A program made the translations under genes and the position numbers. A stretch of DNA of 64,000 nucleotides from Allobosea sp. Tri-44 (GTDB lineage: Bacteria; Pseudomonadota; Alphaproteobacteria; Rhizobiales; Beijerinckiaceae): positions 186,001 to 250,000 of the forward strand of contig NZ_NBDP01000003.1 in assembly GCF_004123845.1 (NCBI RefSeq). The letters are read 5' to 3'. Positions within the stretch are counted from its first letter, which is position 1. Every line of letters begins with the position of its first letter. The notes under the pieces were generated by a model that worked only from the letters and a program-made list of their open reading frames with translations, ran no database searches and had not been told where the DNA came from. Positions 43,804 through 53,141 of the stretch are shown piece after piece.

Positions 43804-45408
43804 ATGGAACGGCGCCTGTCCGGCCTCGCCGCATCGACCGGGCTCGCATTCGGGCCGGCGGTGATGTTTCGCGCGGTCGGCGAGATGCGGCGCGAGAAGG
43901 GCCCGGTCGCGAGCGAGAGGCAGGCTCTGGCGGATGCGATCTCCGCGTCTCTCGAGGCCGTCGCAGCTCTGGCCGAAAGCCTCAATGGCGAGGCCGCCGA
44001 TATCGTCGGCTTCCAGGTCGCGCTGCTCGATGATGATGCGTTGACGGAGGCCGCCTATGCCGCAATCGAAGGCGGCGCTGCGGCCGATACGGCCTGGCGG
44101 CAGGCGATGGTGGACGAGATCGCGGGCTACGAGGCCTCGGACGATCCCTATTTCCGGGCCCGCGCCGCGGATATTGCCGATATTCGCGACCGGGTGCTGC
44201 GCCAGCTCTTCGACTTGCCCGAACTGACGAGCGCGCCGCCCGGCGCCATCATCCTGGCGCAGGATCTGCCGCCCTCCGCCTTCCTCGGTATCGACTGGTC
44301 CCGAGGCGGCGGCATCGTGCTCGGAGCCGGCAGCCCGACCAGCCATGTCGCCATGCTGGCCCGCGGACGAAGCGTGCCGATGGTGGTCGGCATCGGCTCC
44401 GAATGGGAGGCCATATCCGGCACCGTCGTCGTCGATGGCGTGGCGGGTCTCGTCCTGACCGGCGCATCGCATGAGAGCATCGAGCGCGCACGGCGACAGG
44501 CGAACGATCTCGGTCGCCTGCGCGAACAGGCGGAGGCGCGCAAGTCGCAGCCTGCGGTGACCCGGGACGGCACCCCAATCGCTGTGATGATCAATGTCGC
44601 CGACTTGGACGACGTCGCTGGTCTGCCGCCCGAGGCTTGCGATGGAATCGGCCTGACCCGCACGGAGTTTCTCGTCGAGCAGACCCTCCGGGACGAAATG
44701 GCCCAGTTCGAGGCTTATGCCGGCCTGCTGCGCTGGGCGGCCGGCCGGCCGGTGACGATCCGCACGCTCGATGCCGGCGGCGACAAGCCTATTGCCGGCT
44801 ACACGCTCGATGGCGAGACCAATCCCTTCCTGGGGCTGCGTGGCATCCGGCTGTCACTTCGTCATCCCGACATCTTCCGCGTGCAGTTGCGCGCTCTGGC
44901 GCGCGCGGCTGCCATCGGCCCGCTCAAGATCATGCTGCCCATGGTCACGACGGCGCAGGAGCTGGAGCAGGCGCGAGCGCTGCTCGACGCCGTGCTTGTG
45001 GATCTTGCAGCCGAAGACATGCCGCATGCCGTACCGGCACTCGGCATCATGGTCGAGGTCCCGGCAGCTGCGATGGCGATCGCGAGCTTCGACGCCGCCT
45101 TCTTCTCGATTGGCTCAAATGATCTGACGCAATACGCCACCGCTGCCGCGCGCGACGGGTTGGCGGTCGCGGCCTATAGCGACGTCCTGCATCCAGGCGT
45201 GCTCGCGATGATCTCCCATGTCGCGCGCCATGGCGCCGAGACCGGCCGCGAGGTCAGTCTCTGCGGCGACGCCGGCGGCGATCCGCATGCGATCGAGGCC
45301 TTGCTGCGGGCAGGCATCCGTGTCGTATCGGTATCGCCCGGCCTGCTGGCAATCGCGAAGGACGCCATCCGCGACGTCGATCTCTCCGTGCCGGACGAAG
45401 CCGCATGA
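43804..45408 (+). CDS. ptsI: PTS Enzyme I (PEP-protein phosphotransferase)
   Basis: A 534-residue Enzyme I, a little shorter than housekeeping forms (about 570). The phosphorylated His181 lies in GAGSPTSHVAMLARGRSVPMVVGIG. The PEP-binding barrel shows 'RTEFLVEQ', 'TIRTLDAGGDKP', 'NPFLGLRGIR' and the catalytic Cys487 in SLCGDAGGD. ATG at 43804 follows GTG at 43801, which is also possible. Its placement among dha genes suggests an EI dedicated to the kinase rather than a general sugar PTS. The stop overlaps the next gene by 4 nt. Confidence 0.92.
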   Translation: MERRLSGLAASTGLAFGPAVMFRAVGEMRREKGPVASERQALADAISASLEAVAALAESLNGEAADIVGFQVALLDDDALTEAAYAAIEGGAAADTAWRQAMVDEIAGYEASDDPYFRARAADIADIRDRVLRQLFDLPELTSAPPGAIILAQDLPPSAFLGIDWSRGGGIVLGAGSPTSHVAMLARGRSVPMVVGIGSEWEAISGTVVVDGVAGLVLTGASHESIERARRQANDLGRLREQAEARKSQPAVTRDGTPIAVMINVADLDDVAGLPPEACDGIGLTRTEFLVEQTLRDEMAQFEAYAGLLRWAAGRPVTIRTLDAGGDKPIAGYTLDGETNPFLGLRGIRLSLRHPDIFRVQLRALARAAAIGPLKIMLPMVTTAQELEQARALLDAVLVDLAAEDMPHAVPALGIMVEVPAAAMAIASFDAAFFSIGSNDLTQYATAAARDGLAVAAYSDVLHPGVLAMISHVARHGAETGREVSLCGDAGGDPHAIEALLRAGIRVVSVSPGLLAIAKDAIRDVDLSVPDEAA

Positions 45409-45860
45409 GCAGTCCCGAGACCGTCTCGACCGAGCAATCGCCGCTGGCCGCCTATAAGGCGATCCTGCGCGCGGTGATCGAGAATCGTCCTTCCGGGACG
45501 AGGCAGCGGCTGGCAGAAGCCCTGGGCAAAAACCGCAGCTTCATTTCGCAAATCATCAGCCCCGCCTATGCCACACCCGTGCCGGTGCAGCATCTGGAGA
45601 CGATCTTCCACGTCTGCCACTTCGCGCCGCCGGAACGGCAAGCCTTCCTGAACGCTTATCGCGCCGCGCATCCAGGACGCCTGGAGCAGGTCGATACCGC
45701 GCGGCCGATGCGGCGGCTGGTGGTCGAACTGCCGGATTTCGGCAGTTCCGACCTGAACGCGCGCGCCGATCATATCGTGCTGGGGGTCGCGCGGGGCCTG
45801 GTGTCGCTGGTTCCGACCAATGACGATGAAGACTCTGAGAGGCGGGGAGGGGGCCCATGA
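45405..45860 (+). CDS. Uncharacterised 151-residue HTH-like protein
   Basis: A 151-residue soluble protein with no family I can name. Residues about 28-90 look like an XRE-type helical DNA-binding domain: 'GTRQRLAEALGKNRSFISQIISPAYATPVPVQHLETIFHVCHFAPPERQAFLNAY'. The C-terminal part has short strands and a polar, charged end. It overlaps the stop of ptsI and the start of dhaK by 4 nt each, so it is translated with them. A regulator of the operon, perhaps acting on the palindrome at 36592, is a guess from its HTH and location. Confidence 0.75.
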   Translation: MSSPETVSTEQSPLAAYKAILRAVIENRPSGTRQRLAEALGKNRSFISQIISPAYATPVPVQHLETIFHVCHFAPPERQAFLNAYRAAHPGRLEQVDTARPMRRLVVELPDFGSSDLNARADHIVLGVARGLVSLVPTNDDEDSERRGGGP

Positions 45861-46843
45861 AAAAGCTGGTCAACGCGGTCGACAGCATCCTGTCGGAGAG
45901 CCTTCAGGGACTCGCAGCCATCCATGGCGATATCCTCGTCCTTGGCGAAGACGAGAAATTCGTTCGGCGCAAGGCGCTGACACCCGGCAAGGTCGCGCTG
46001 ATCTCGGGCGGCGGCTCCGGCCATGAGCCCCTGCATGCCGGCTTCGTCGGCGTCGGCATGCTCGATGCCGCCTGTCCGGGCCACGTCTTCACCTCGCCGA
46101 CGCCGGACCAGATGTTGGCGGCGGTGAACGCCGTCGGCACGGCTGCCGGCTCGCTCTTCATCGTCAAAAACTATGAGGGCGACGTGATGAATTTCGAGAT
46201 GGCGGCCGAGATGGCCAACACGCCCGTGGCGACGGTCATCACCGATGACGACGTCGCCGTTCCCAAATCGACCTGGTCGACCGGTCGGCGCGGCGTGGCA
46301 GGCACGCTGATCGTCGAGAAGATGGTCGGCGCGGCCGCCGAGCAAGGCCGCGAGCTCGGCGCCCTGAAGTCCCTGGGCGACGAGGTCAACCGTCGCACCC
46401 GCTCGATGGGCGTGGCGCTCACCTCCTGCACCGTGCCTGCGGCCGGCAAGCCGACCTTCACCCTCAGTGAGGACGAGATGGAAATGGGCGTCGGCATCCA
46501 TGGCGAGCCGGGTCGGAGACGCGTGAAACTCGCATCCGCCGACGCCATCGCAGACGAGATGATGGGCGCGATCCTCGACGACCTGTCGTTGCTGAGCGGC
46601 ACGCCCTGCCTGCTGCTGGTCAACGGCTTCGGCGGCACGCCCGCCATGGAGCTCTACCTGATGGCCAATGCCGCAAAACGCGTGATGGCAGGGCGGGGCC
46701 TCGCCGTTGTGCGCGGGTTGGTGGGATCCTATGTCACCTCGCTCGACATGGCGGGCTGTTCGTTGACGGTCACGGTGTTGGACGACAGCCTGACCGAGCT
46801 CTGGGACGCACCGGTCCATACGGCAGCGCTACGATGGGGGTAG
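45857..46843 (+). CDS. dhaK: Dihydroxyacetone kinase substrate-binding subunit DhaK
   Basis: A 328-residue DhaK, close to the usual length (about 330-356). The N-terminal substrate site reads 'VALISGGGSGHEPLHAGFVGVGMLDAACPGHVFTSPTPDQ', and the hemiaminal-forming histidine is His215 in GVGIHGEPGRRR. The late 'LLVNGFGGTPAMELYL' is also typical. It binds the short ketose covalently and receives phosphate from DhaL. It is the last gene of the operon. Triose or tetrulose (dihydroxyacetone, erythrulose) are both plausible substrates in this family. Confidence 0.92.
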   Translation: MKKLVNAVDSILSESLQGLAAIHGDILVLGEDEKFVRRKALTPGKVALISGGGSGHEPLHAGFVGVGMLDAACPGHVFTSPTPDQMLAAVNAVGTAAGSLFIVKNYEGDVMNFEMAAEMANTPVATVITDDDVAVPKSTWSTGRRGVAGTLIVEKMVGAAAEQGRELGALKSLGDEVNRRTRSMGVALTSCTVPAAGKPTFTLSEDEMEMGVGIHGEPGRRRVKLASADAIADEMMGAILDDLSLLSGTPCLLLVNGFGGTPAMELYLMANAAKRVMAGRGLAVVRGLVGSYVTSLDMAGCSLTVTVLDDSLTELWDAPVHTAALRWG

Positions 46844-46942
46844 GCATCCGCAACTTTTGAATGTCGGCTATCGGCGCGGGGCCCAATGCCTGCTTTTGGC
46901 GCTTACCGGAACCGGGGAGGGCGGTTCTGGCCCGTCAACGGC

Positions 46943-48322
46943 TTAAGTGGTGGGCTTCAGGTCTCCTAGAACGGTCGGGATCAGTTCCGAGACGGTCGGA
47001 TGGATCGGAACCGCCCATTGCAGCACGGGATAGGGTGCACCGGCATTCATCATGTCCAGGATACCGTGGATCGCCTCGTCGCCGCTCACTCCCAGGATGG
47101 CTGCCCCCAGAATTTTCTTTGTCTCTGCGTCGGCGACCACCTTTATGAAGCCCTTGGTCTCACCCTTCTCGATCGCACGTCCAACCCGCGTCATCGAGCG
47201 TTTGGATACCAGTAGCTTGCGGCCTATGCGCATCGCTTCCGTCTCCGACAGGCCGACGCGCCCGAGCGGCGGATCGACATAGAGCGCGTAGGCGGCAATC
47301 CGGTCGCTCACCCGGTGATTTCCACGATCAAGAAGATTGGCGGCGACGATCTCGTAGTCGTTGTAGGAGGTGTGGGTAAAGGCTCCGCGGCCATTGCAGT
47401 CCCCCAGCGCCCAGACGCCGGGAACATTGGTGGCCAAGCTGTCATCCACCCCAATGTAGCCTCGGGCATCCACCGCGACTCCTGCCTTGTCGAGGCCGAG
47501 ATCATCCGTGTTGGGGTGGCGCCCCACCGCCAGCAGGATGTGCGAGCCCACCGCCGCAGGCTCCCCGGAGATGCAGTCGATACCGACCGCCACGCCGTCC
47601 ACATGAGTCTTTAACGCGATGCAGGTGGCGTCGGTGCGCACGACGATCCCCTCGTCGACGAGAATCTCCCGTACGGCCTCGGAGACGTCCTCGTCCTCGC
47701 GGGCGATTAGCCGCGGCCCCTTCTCGATGATCGTGACCTCCGCGCCGAAACGCCGGTACATCTGGGCGAATTCGAGCCCGATATAGCTGCCGCCGACGAC
47801 GACAAGGTGCCTCGGGACGGTGTCGAGCTTGAGGATCGAGGTGTTGGTCAGGTACGCGACCGAGTCAACGCCTGGCAGGGCGGGCACGCTGGCGCGGCCG
47901 CCGACATTGATGAAGATGCGCGGCGCCTTCAGCAGGCTATCACCAATCCGGACGACATCCGGACCTTCGAACCGGGCATGCCCTTCGATGACTGTCAGCC
48001 CGGCCATGCCCCGCAGCCATGTCTCGACACCGGTGCGGGCATTGGTCGAGACCGTATCGGCTCGGGCCTTGATCCGCGGCATGTCGATCTTGATCGGACT
48101 CTCGATGGCGATCCCATACTCGGCGCCCCGCCGGGCCAAGTGGGCGGCATAGGCGCTGGCGATCAGCGTCTTGGTCGGCATGCAGCCGGTATTGACGCAG
48201 GTTCCGCCAAACAGTTTGCGCTCGACGAGCGCGACCTTCATCCCGGCAGCAGTCAGCCGTCCGGCGAGAGGGGGGCCGGCCTGCCCGGCCCCGATGACGA
48301 TGGCGTCGAAGAATTGTGTCAT
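46943..48322 (-). CDS. Class I pyridine nucleotide-disulfide oxidoreductase
   Basis: A 459-residue flavoprotein of the mercuric/dihydrolipoamide reductase group. It has the FAD loop GAGQAGPPLAG, the redox-active pair in GGTCVNTGCMPTKT (CxxxxC), the NAD(P)-binding 'VVVGGSYIGLEFAQMYRRFGAEVTIIEKG' and a C-terminal dimerisation domain ending in the His-Pro dyad 'VPIHPTVSELIP'. The ATG at 48320-48322 is preferred; a GTG at 48337 is in frame. The group includes merA- and lpd-like enzymes, and the substrate here is open. No Hg-operon genes are adjacent. It converges with dhaK. Confidence 0.88.
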   Translation of the reverse strand: MTQFFDAIVIGAGQAGPPLAGRLTAAGMKVALVERKLFGGTCVNTGCMPTKTLIASAYAAHLARRGAEYGIAIESPIKIDMPRIKARADTVSTNARTGVETWLRGMAGLTVIEGHARFEGPDVVRIGDSLLKAPRIFINVGGRASVPALPGVDSVAYLTNTSILKLDTVPRHLVVVGGSYIGLEFAQMYRRFGAEVTIIEKGPRLIAREDEDVSEAVREILVDEGIVVRTDATCIALKTHVDGVAVGIDCISGEPAAVGSHILLAVGRHPNTDDLGLDKAGVAVDARGYIGVDDSLATNVPGVWALGDCNGRGAFTHTSYNDYEIVAANLLDRGNHRVSDRIAAYALYVDPPLGRVGLSETEAMRIGRKLLVSKRSMTRVGRAIEKGETKGFIKVVADAETKKILGAAILGVSGDEAIHGILDMMNAGAPYPVLQWAVPIHPTVSELIPTVLGDLKPTT

Positions 48323-48552
48323 GGCAAAGGGCTCCACGATGAGCGCAGCGCCGGGTATCCCGCGTCAACGGCGCGACTGGATTTCGTCAAGATTCAGAGC
48401 GTGAGCGCGCTTTATAAACGTTGAGTGCGCATCGATGAGCGAACGCATCAACGCTCACGAGTCGATATCGTCGTCGTCGACGTGGAACCGTTGGGCCTGT
48501 GCGGCGCAACTCATCGAGACGCGGCCAATGACGACGACCTCGCAGCCGCTCG

Positions 48553-49185
48553 TTATGACGGCAGTTGCTTGCCGGCCTGCTCCCGGACGATGTACTCGGC
48601 GTACCAATCCGGCCAGTTCTCATCGTGTTGCCCGCCGTTCCGCTTCTCGTGTTCGCCATGCGCGGCCGCGGCGCGCCGAAGCGTGGCTGCGAGGTCATTA
48701 GATGAGGCGAACGTCGTATCGCCCGCGTCCACGCGTCCGGGCAGACGGTGGGTGATCTCCTGGATCAGCCAGTTGTTGCCGTCCGGATCCTTGAACGAGG
48801 CCCATGAGGCGTAGCTGCGTCGCGTAGGCTCCGGTCCGCTGCGACGGCCTCCATCCTCGCCATAGTGGTACACCTCGCTCACTTCGGCACCGCGCGCGGC
48901 GAGCGCGGCGCGCGTCGCCTCGATGTCGGACACGATGAAATAGGGCGCCACCGTGTTTCCCATGCCGAAGATGACCGACGCGGGCGAGCCTGGAGGCGTG
49001 AACTGAATGACCCGAAAGTTGTCGCCTGCAATGTCGGCGTCGAGTCTCCATCCCAAGTCGCTGTAAAAGTGCTTGGCGCGATCGACATCCGAAACAGGGA
49101 TGCTGACGACCTCAAGCTTAAGGTCGGCCATCTGGATTCCCTGGGTATTGTCTGCAGTCTCGCTGCGCACCTGAGTATCGCTCAT
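48553..49185 (-). CDS. VOC (glyoxalase-like) protein with C-terminal tail
   Basis: A 210-residue protein. A single VOC domain covers residues about 20-150: 'KLEVVSIPVSDVDRAKHFYSDLGWRLDADI', 'FRVIQFTPPGSPASVIFG', 'PYFIVSDIEATRAALAARGAEVSEVYHYGEDGG' and the terminal 'ASFKDPDGNNWLIQEIT'. The ~60-residue tail with 'DENWPDWYAEYIVREQAGKQLPS' is seen on several alphaproteobacterial VOC proteins of unknown role. The ATG at 49183-49185 has AAGGAG six nt before it. Confidence 0.85.
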   Translation of the reverse strand: MSDTQVRSETADNTQGIQMADLKLEVVSIPVSDVDRAKHFYSDLGWRLDADIAGDNFRVIQFTPPGSPASVIFGMGNTVAPYFIVSDIEATRAALAARGAEVSEVYHYGEDGGRRSGPEPTRRSYASWASFKDPDGNNWLIQEITHRLPGRVDAGDTTFASSNDLAATLRRAAAAHGEHEKRNGGQHDENWPDWYAEYIVREQAGKQLPS

Positions 49186-49852
49186 GTCGAACTCCTTGGG
49201 TTTGGGTGCCTTGAGAGCGGCGGGTCGTTCAGGCCCTTTCACGTCACAGGATCTTTGCCATTAATCAGCGGCCAGCTGCCTAGTCAGCCGCCGGCCCTGC
49301 AGCGGCGGCAGCAGTTACGAGCTAGATTGAGCGGCTTTGGTGGCGGTCTCTGCACGCAGCCTTGGCTGGATGCGTTGGCATCGACCCCCTCCTGGCGACC
49401 GTGCTTGAGCCAACGTGAATCTACCATACCGGCCGAGGGTTGGCTTGCTTCAAAAGCAGGCTCCAGGCGACGCACCGAAGCCAGGCGTCACTCCCGAATG
49501 TCCGAGTTGGGTTGAGGGACGCCCTCCGCGGCACCATTCTTCCCCTTGCCAGAAAGCAGTCCTTCCGGAGGTCCCCTTTGGGCCACAAGCGTGCCGTCGC
49601 GCGCCTGGGTGGAATGCGTCATATGCTGACATTGGGGCGCTTCCCGAAGCTGGACGTGAATCGCCGATTGGATAGGTGGCTGCCGACGATCTGATGCGGA
49701 AGCGTTGATTAGATGACCAACGCAAGTGGCTCCGAAGTGATCCCATTTTCAGCCATGCCGAGCGACCAGATTCCGCGCTTTTGTCGTCTCCGCATGAGGG
49801 ACGATCCCAGCCAAGATTGGACGGTTGCGGTGGGTTGTGCTGAGGTAAAGGC
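49186..49852. other. Gap without a recognised gene
   Basis: About 670 nt between the VOC gene and the ornithine-cyclodeaminase gene. Composition is less GC-biased than the flanks. Short open frames exist on both strands (for example 49440-49694 plus), but none shows codon pattern or similarity I can trust, and no repeat or RNA gene was seen. Promoters for both flanking genes must lie here. Confidence 0.5.
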
Positions 49853-50863
49853 ATGCCCCATCCCCCGCTCCACATCGACTTCCTGAATGCGCTCGATGTT
49901 GAGGCGTTGGCTCTGACCGACGCGGAGATCATTGCCGCCGTGGAGGCGGGTCTTGCCGCACAGGGGCAGAGGCAGACGGAGATCGAACCGCGCGTGCATC
50001 TGATGCCGAAGGCCGGCGCCAACGGCCATTTCAACGTGCTGCGCGGGGCCTTCCGCGCGCCGATCAATCGCGCCGGAGTCAAGGTGATCGGCGACTTCGT
50101 CGATAACTACAAGCAGGGCCTGCCCTCGGAGATGGGGCTGCTCCTGCTGATGGACCCGCTAACAGGCGTGCCGACCGCGATCGTCGACGGTAGCCACCTC
50201 ACCGATATGCGCACCGGTGCCATCACAGCGATCGGCGCGAAATATCTCGCCCGCAAGGGCTCGAAGGTGCTCGGCCATGTCGGCGCGCGCGGCACGGCCT
50301 ACTGGAACGTGCGCCTGCTCGATTCCCTGTTTGATTTCGACGAAATCCGCGTCCATTCCCGGCGCCCTGAAAGCAGGGACGCTTTCGGCGCGCGCCTTTC
50401 GGCCGATCTCGGCAAGCGCATCGTCGTCACGGAGGACTGGCGCTCCTGCGTCGAAGACGCCGACATCGTCGTCGAGGCCTCGCGGCTGAATGCCCCAGAG
50501 CCGATGCTGAAGACGCAGTGGATCAAGCCCGGCGCCTTCGTCGTGCCCTATGGCACGATGAGCGCGGTCGAATTGTCGCTCACCGATATCATGGACAAGC
50601 TCGTCGTCGACGACTGGGGCCAGTGCAAGGGCGGCCCTTTCGGCTCGCTGCGCGCCCATGTCGAGGCAGGCAAGCTCTCGGAGGCGACGCTCCATGCCGA
50701 GATGGGCGAGATCGTTGCCGGCCTGAAGCCTGGCCGCGAGAGCGATGACGAGACCATTCTGTTCTGGCATCGCGGCCTTTCGCTTTCGGACATCGCGCTC
50801 GGCCATTTCATGCTGGAAAAGGCCAGGACGCTGGGGCTCGGCCAGCGGCTGCGCTACGCGTGA
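49853..50863 (+). CDS. Ornithine cyclodeaminase/mu-crystallin family protein
   Basis: A 336-residue member of the OCD/mu-crystallin family, which binds NAD(P) and acts on ornithine, alanine or cyclic imines. Visible features are the substrate region 'RVHLMPKAGANGHFNVLRGAFRAPINRAGVKVIGDFVDNYKQGLPSEMGLLLLMDPLTGVPTAIVDGSHLTDMRTGA' and the Rossmann part 'VLGHVGARGTAYWNVRLLDSLFDFDEIRVHSRRPESRDAF'. The dinucleotide loop reads GARGTAYW in place of the more common GxGxQA. It converges with the osmoprotectant-type ABC operon, 63 nt apart. Lysine/ornithine cyclisation is one option, imine reduction another. Confidence 0.85.
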   Translation: MPHPPLHIDFLNALDVEALALTDAEIIAAVEAGLAAQGQRQTEIEPRVHLMPKAGANGHFNVLRGAFRAPINRAGVKVIGDFVDNYKQGLPSEMGLLLLMDPLTGVPTAIVDGSHLTDMRTGAITAIGAKYLARKGSKVLGHVGARGTAYWNVRLLDSLFDFDEIRVHSRRPESRDAFGARLSADLGKRIVVTEDWRSCVEDADIVVEASRLNAPEPMLKTQWIKPGAFVVPYGTMSAVELSLTDIMDKLVVDDWGQCKGGPFGSLRAHVEAGKLSEATLHAEMGEIVAGLKPGRESDDETILFWHRGLSLSDIALGHFMLEKARTLGLGQRLRYA

Positions 50864-50926
50864 GCCCGGACGCCCGAGGCCGGCTCCGGCTGGCCCGTCA
50901 TTGCGAGCGCAGCCACGCCGTGACGA

Positions 50927-51880
50927 TCAGGACATGGGGCCGCCGGCGCTGCGTGCCCGGATCGCCGCCAGCGTGATCTGCCCCAGCGCCGTGCCGTCTT
51001 CGCCTAAGATCGTCGCGGCCTCGCGCCCCTCGGCCAAAAGCGCCGACAGCACCTCGCGGACGGTCAGCGAGCCCGGCAGCTCGAGCCCTCCGACCGCGCC
51101 GCCCGCTTCGACCGCATCGTGCGCCCGCACGAGCGACAGCCGGCGCAACGCCCGGTCGGCGCCGACGAAATCGGCGACGAAGTCGTTTGCCGGCGCAGCC
51201 AGCAACCGGTCCGGCGTGTCGTATTGCACGAGCCTGCCATCCTTCATGATCGCGACGACGTCGCCCATGCGGATCGCCTCGTCGATGTCGTGCGTCACCA
51301 GGATGACGGTCTTCTGCAGCCGCTTCAGGATGGCGAGGAACTCGTCCTGCAAGCGGCCGCGCACGATCGGGTCGACGGCCCCGAAAGGCTCGTCCATGAG
51401 CATCACCGGCGGATCGGCCGCGAGCGCGCGCGCCACGCCGACGCGCTGGCGCTGCCCGCCCGAGAGATGGCGCGGATAGCGCGAGAGATACAGCGCGGGG
51501 TCGAGGCCGACGAGCTCCAGCATCTCCTCGCTGCGCGCTCTGATGCGCGCGGCGTCCCAGCCGAGCAGCCTGGGCACGGTGGCAACGTTCTGCGCGATCG
51601 TCATGTGCGGGAACAGGCCGATCTGCTGGATGACGTAGCCGATATGCCGCCGCAGCTCGACAGGATCGGCCTTGGTCACATCCCTGTCGCCGACGATGAT
51701 GCGTCCCGAGGTCGGCTCGATCAGCCGGTTGACCATGCGCATCGTCGTGGTCTTGCCGCAGCCGGAGGGGCCGATCAGCACGCAGACCCGGCCCTTCTCG
51801 ATCGTCAGGTCGAGCGCATCCACCGCCGGGCGCGGGACGCCTGGGAACAGCTTGGTGACCTTCTCCAGCTGGATCGTCAT
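50927..51880 (-). CDS. Osmoprotectant-type ABC transporter ATPase
   Basis: A 317-residue ATPase of the OpuCA/ProV-like class: Walker A GPSGCGKT at residues 37-44, signature 'RHLSGGQRQRVGVARAL', Walker B 'VMLMDEPFGAVDPIVR' and 'VTHDIDEAIRMGD'. The 'Q-loop' text 'GYVIQQIGLFPHMTIAQNVATVPRLLGW' is characteristic of quaternary-amine importers. A shortened C-terminal CBS-like segment follows. The ATG at 51878-51880 overlaps the stop of the preceding permease. Last gene of the five-gene overlapping operon. Confidence 0.88.
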   Translation of the reverse strand: MTIQLEKVTKLFPGVPRPAVDALDLTIEKGRVCVLIGPSGCGKTTTMRMVNRLIEPTSGRIIVGDRDVTKADPVELRRHIGYVIQQIGLFPHMTIAQNVATVPRLLGWDAARIRARSEEMLELVGLDPALYLSRYPRHLSGGQRQRVGVARALAADPPVMLMDEPFGAVDPIVRGRLQDEFLAILKRLQKTVILVTHDIDEAIRMGDVVAIMKDGRLVQYDTPDRLLAAPANDFVADFVGADRALRRLSLVRAHDAVEAGGAVGGLELPGSLTVREVLSALLAEGREAATILGEDGTALGQITLAAIRARSAGGPMS

Positions 51881-52512
51881 GAGGTTCCCATCCGCAGCTG
51901 GCGTGTCATCAGCCGTTCGATTCCCGCAAAGGCGATCTCGACCGTCAATGCCAGCAGGGCGACCGCGACGGCGCCGGCGATCAGTTGTGGGAAGTTGAAA
52001 TTGGCCATGCCGGCGGTGATCAGCTCGCCGAGCCCGCCGCCGCCGATGAAGGCCGCCAGCGTTGCCGCCGAGACGATCTGGACGGCTGCCGTGCGGATGC
52101 CCGCGAAGATCACCGGAAGTGCCAGCGGGATCTCGATCTGCGTCATCACCTGCCTGTCGGACAAGCCCTGTCCGCGCGCCGCCTCGACGATGTCGGCATC
52201 GACCTCGGTCAGCCCCGTATAGGTGTTCAGCAGCAGGGCCGGGAGGCCGTAGAGCGTCAGTGCCACGACAGAGGGCAGGAAGCCCGTGCCCAGCAGCGGC
52301 AGCATGATCACCAGCAGCGCCAGCGACGGCACGGTCCGCAGGATATTGACGGTTGCGATCGCGGCATTGGCGAAGCCTCGATGGCGCGTCAGGGCCAACC
52401 CGAGCGGCAGCGCGATCAGAAGCACAGCGGCCAGCGCGACACCGGTGAGCCAAAGATGGTTCTGCAGCGCGACGATGAAAATCGAGGGGTTGGCGGCGAT
52501 CCATCCGGTCAC
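51877..52512 (-). CDS. Osmoprotectant-type ABC permease 2
   Basis: A 211-residue inner-membrane permease of the OpuCB/OpuCD (YehY/YehW-like) class, with about six hydrophobic segments. It carries 'NILRTVPSLALLVIMLPLLGTGFLPSVVALTLYGLPALLLNTYTGL' and the EAA-type 'EAARGQGLSDRQVMTQIEIPLALPVIFAGIRTAAVQIV'. The start is GTG at 52510-52512, overlapping the stop of the first permease (GTGA). Its paralogue just upstream probably forms the heterodimer with it. Confidence 0.88.
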   Translation of the reverse strand: MTGWIAANPSIFIVALQNHLWLTGVALAAVLLIALPLGLALTRHRGFANAAIATVNILRTVPSLALLVIMLPLLGTGFLPSVVALTLYGLPALLLNTYTGLTEVDADIVEAARGQGLSDRQVMTQIEIPLALPVIFAGIRTAAVQIVSAATLAAFIGGGGLGELITAGMANFNFPQLIAGAVAVALLALTVEIAFAGIERLMTRQLRMGTS

Positions 52513-53141
52513 CAGGCGGTTTCCGCCTGGTTGGCGCGCAGGCGCAGCTCGACCCGGCGCAAACTCTCGTCGCAAAGGATTGCCAGGGCCGATGTTACCA
52601 CCGCGCCGGCAACGACCTTCTCGCCGAAATCCTGGGTGATGCCCTGGAAGATGACGTCGCCGAGCCCGCCCGCATTGATGAAGGCGGCCACCGTCGCGAC
52701 CGAGACCTGCGTGACCACCGTGATGCGGATACCGGCGATGATCACCGGGAGCGCCAGCGGCAGCTCGATGGAAAAGAGCCGACGCCACCTGCCATAGCCC
52801 ATGCCGTCGGCGGCATCGAGGATGTCGGGCGAAATCTCCCGCAGGCCGGTTGCGACGTTGCGGATGATGATCAGCAGCGCATAGGCGACAAGCGCGACGA
52901 TCGCCGGCCAGAAGCCCAGCCCCAGATAGGGGATCAGCAGCGCGAAGATCGCCAGCGCCGGCACGGTATAGAGCGCGCCCGAGACCAGCAGCACGACGAG
53001 GGCGAAACCCGGCCGTCGCGCCGAGAGCACACCGAGCGGCAGGCCGATGGCGAGCGCGATCGCAAGGCCGACGCTGACGAGCTGAATATGCTCCCACAGC
53101 GCCAACAGCAGCCGGTCGTAGTTCTCGATCGTCCAGCTCAT
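52509..53141 (-). CDS. Osmoprotectant-type ABC permease 1
   Basis: A 210-residue inner-membrane permease of the same class as the next gene, with 'YTVPALAIFALLIPYLGLGFWPAIVALVAYALLIIIRNVATGL' and the EAA-type 'DAADGMGYGRWRRLFSIELPLALPVIIAGIRITVVTQVSVAT'. The ATG (53139-53141) overlaps the stop of the ammonia-lyase-like gene by 4 nt. The pair would form the membrane channel for the binding protein encoded at 54703. Confidence 0.88.
   Translation of the reverse strand: MSWTIENYDRLLLALWEHIQLVSVGLAIALAIGLPLGVLSARRPGFALVVLLVSGALYTVPALAIFALLIPYLGLGFWPAIVALVAYALLIIIRNVATGLREISPDILDAADGMGYGRWRRLFSIELPLALPVIIAGIRITVVTQVSVATVAAFINAGGLGDVIFQGITQDFGEKVVAGAVVTSALAILCDESLRRVELRLRANQAETAW

Noticed and set aside
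48435..48701. Small plus-strand frame between oxidoreductase and VOC genes
   Set aside because: Half of it is antisense to the VOC gene and the rest has no supporting ribosome binding site or similarity.
49440..49694. 84-codon plus-strand frame in the gene-poor gap
   Set aside because: No similarity, no good ribosome binding site and a composition unlike the neighbouring genes.
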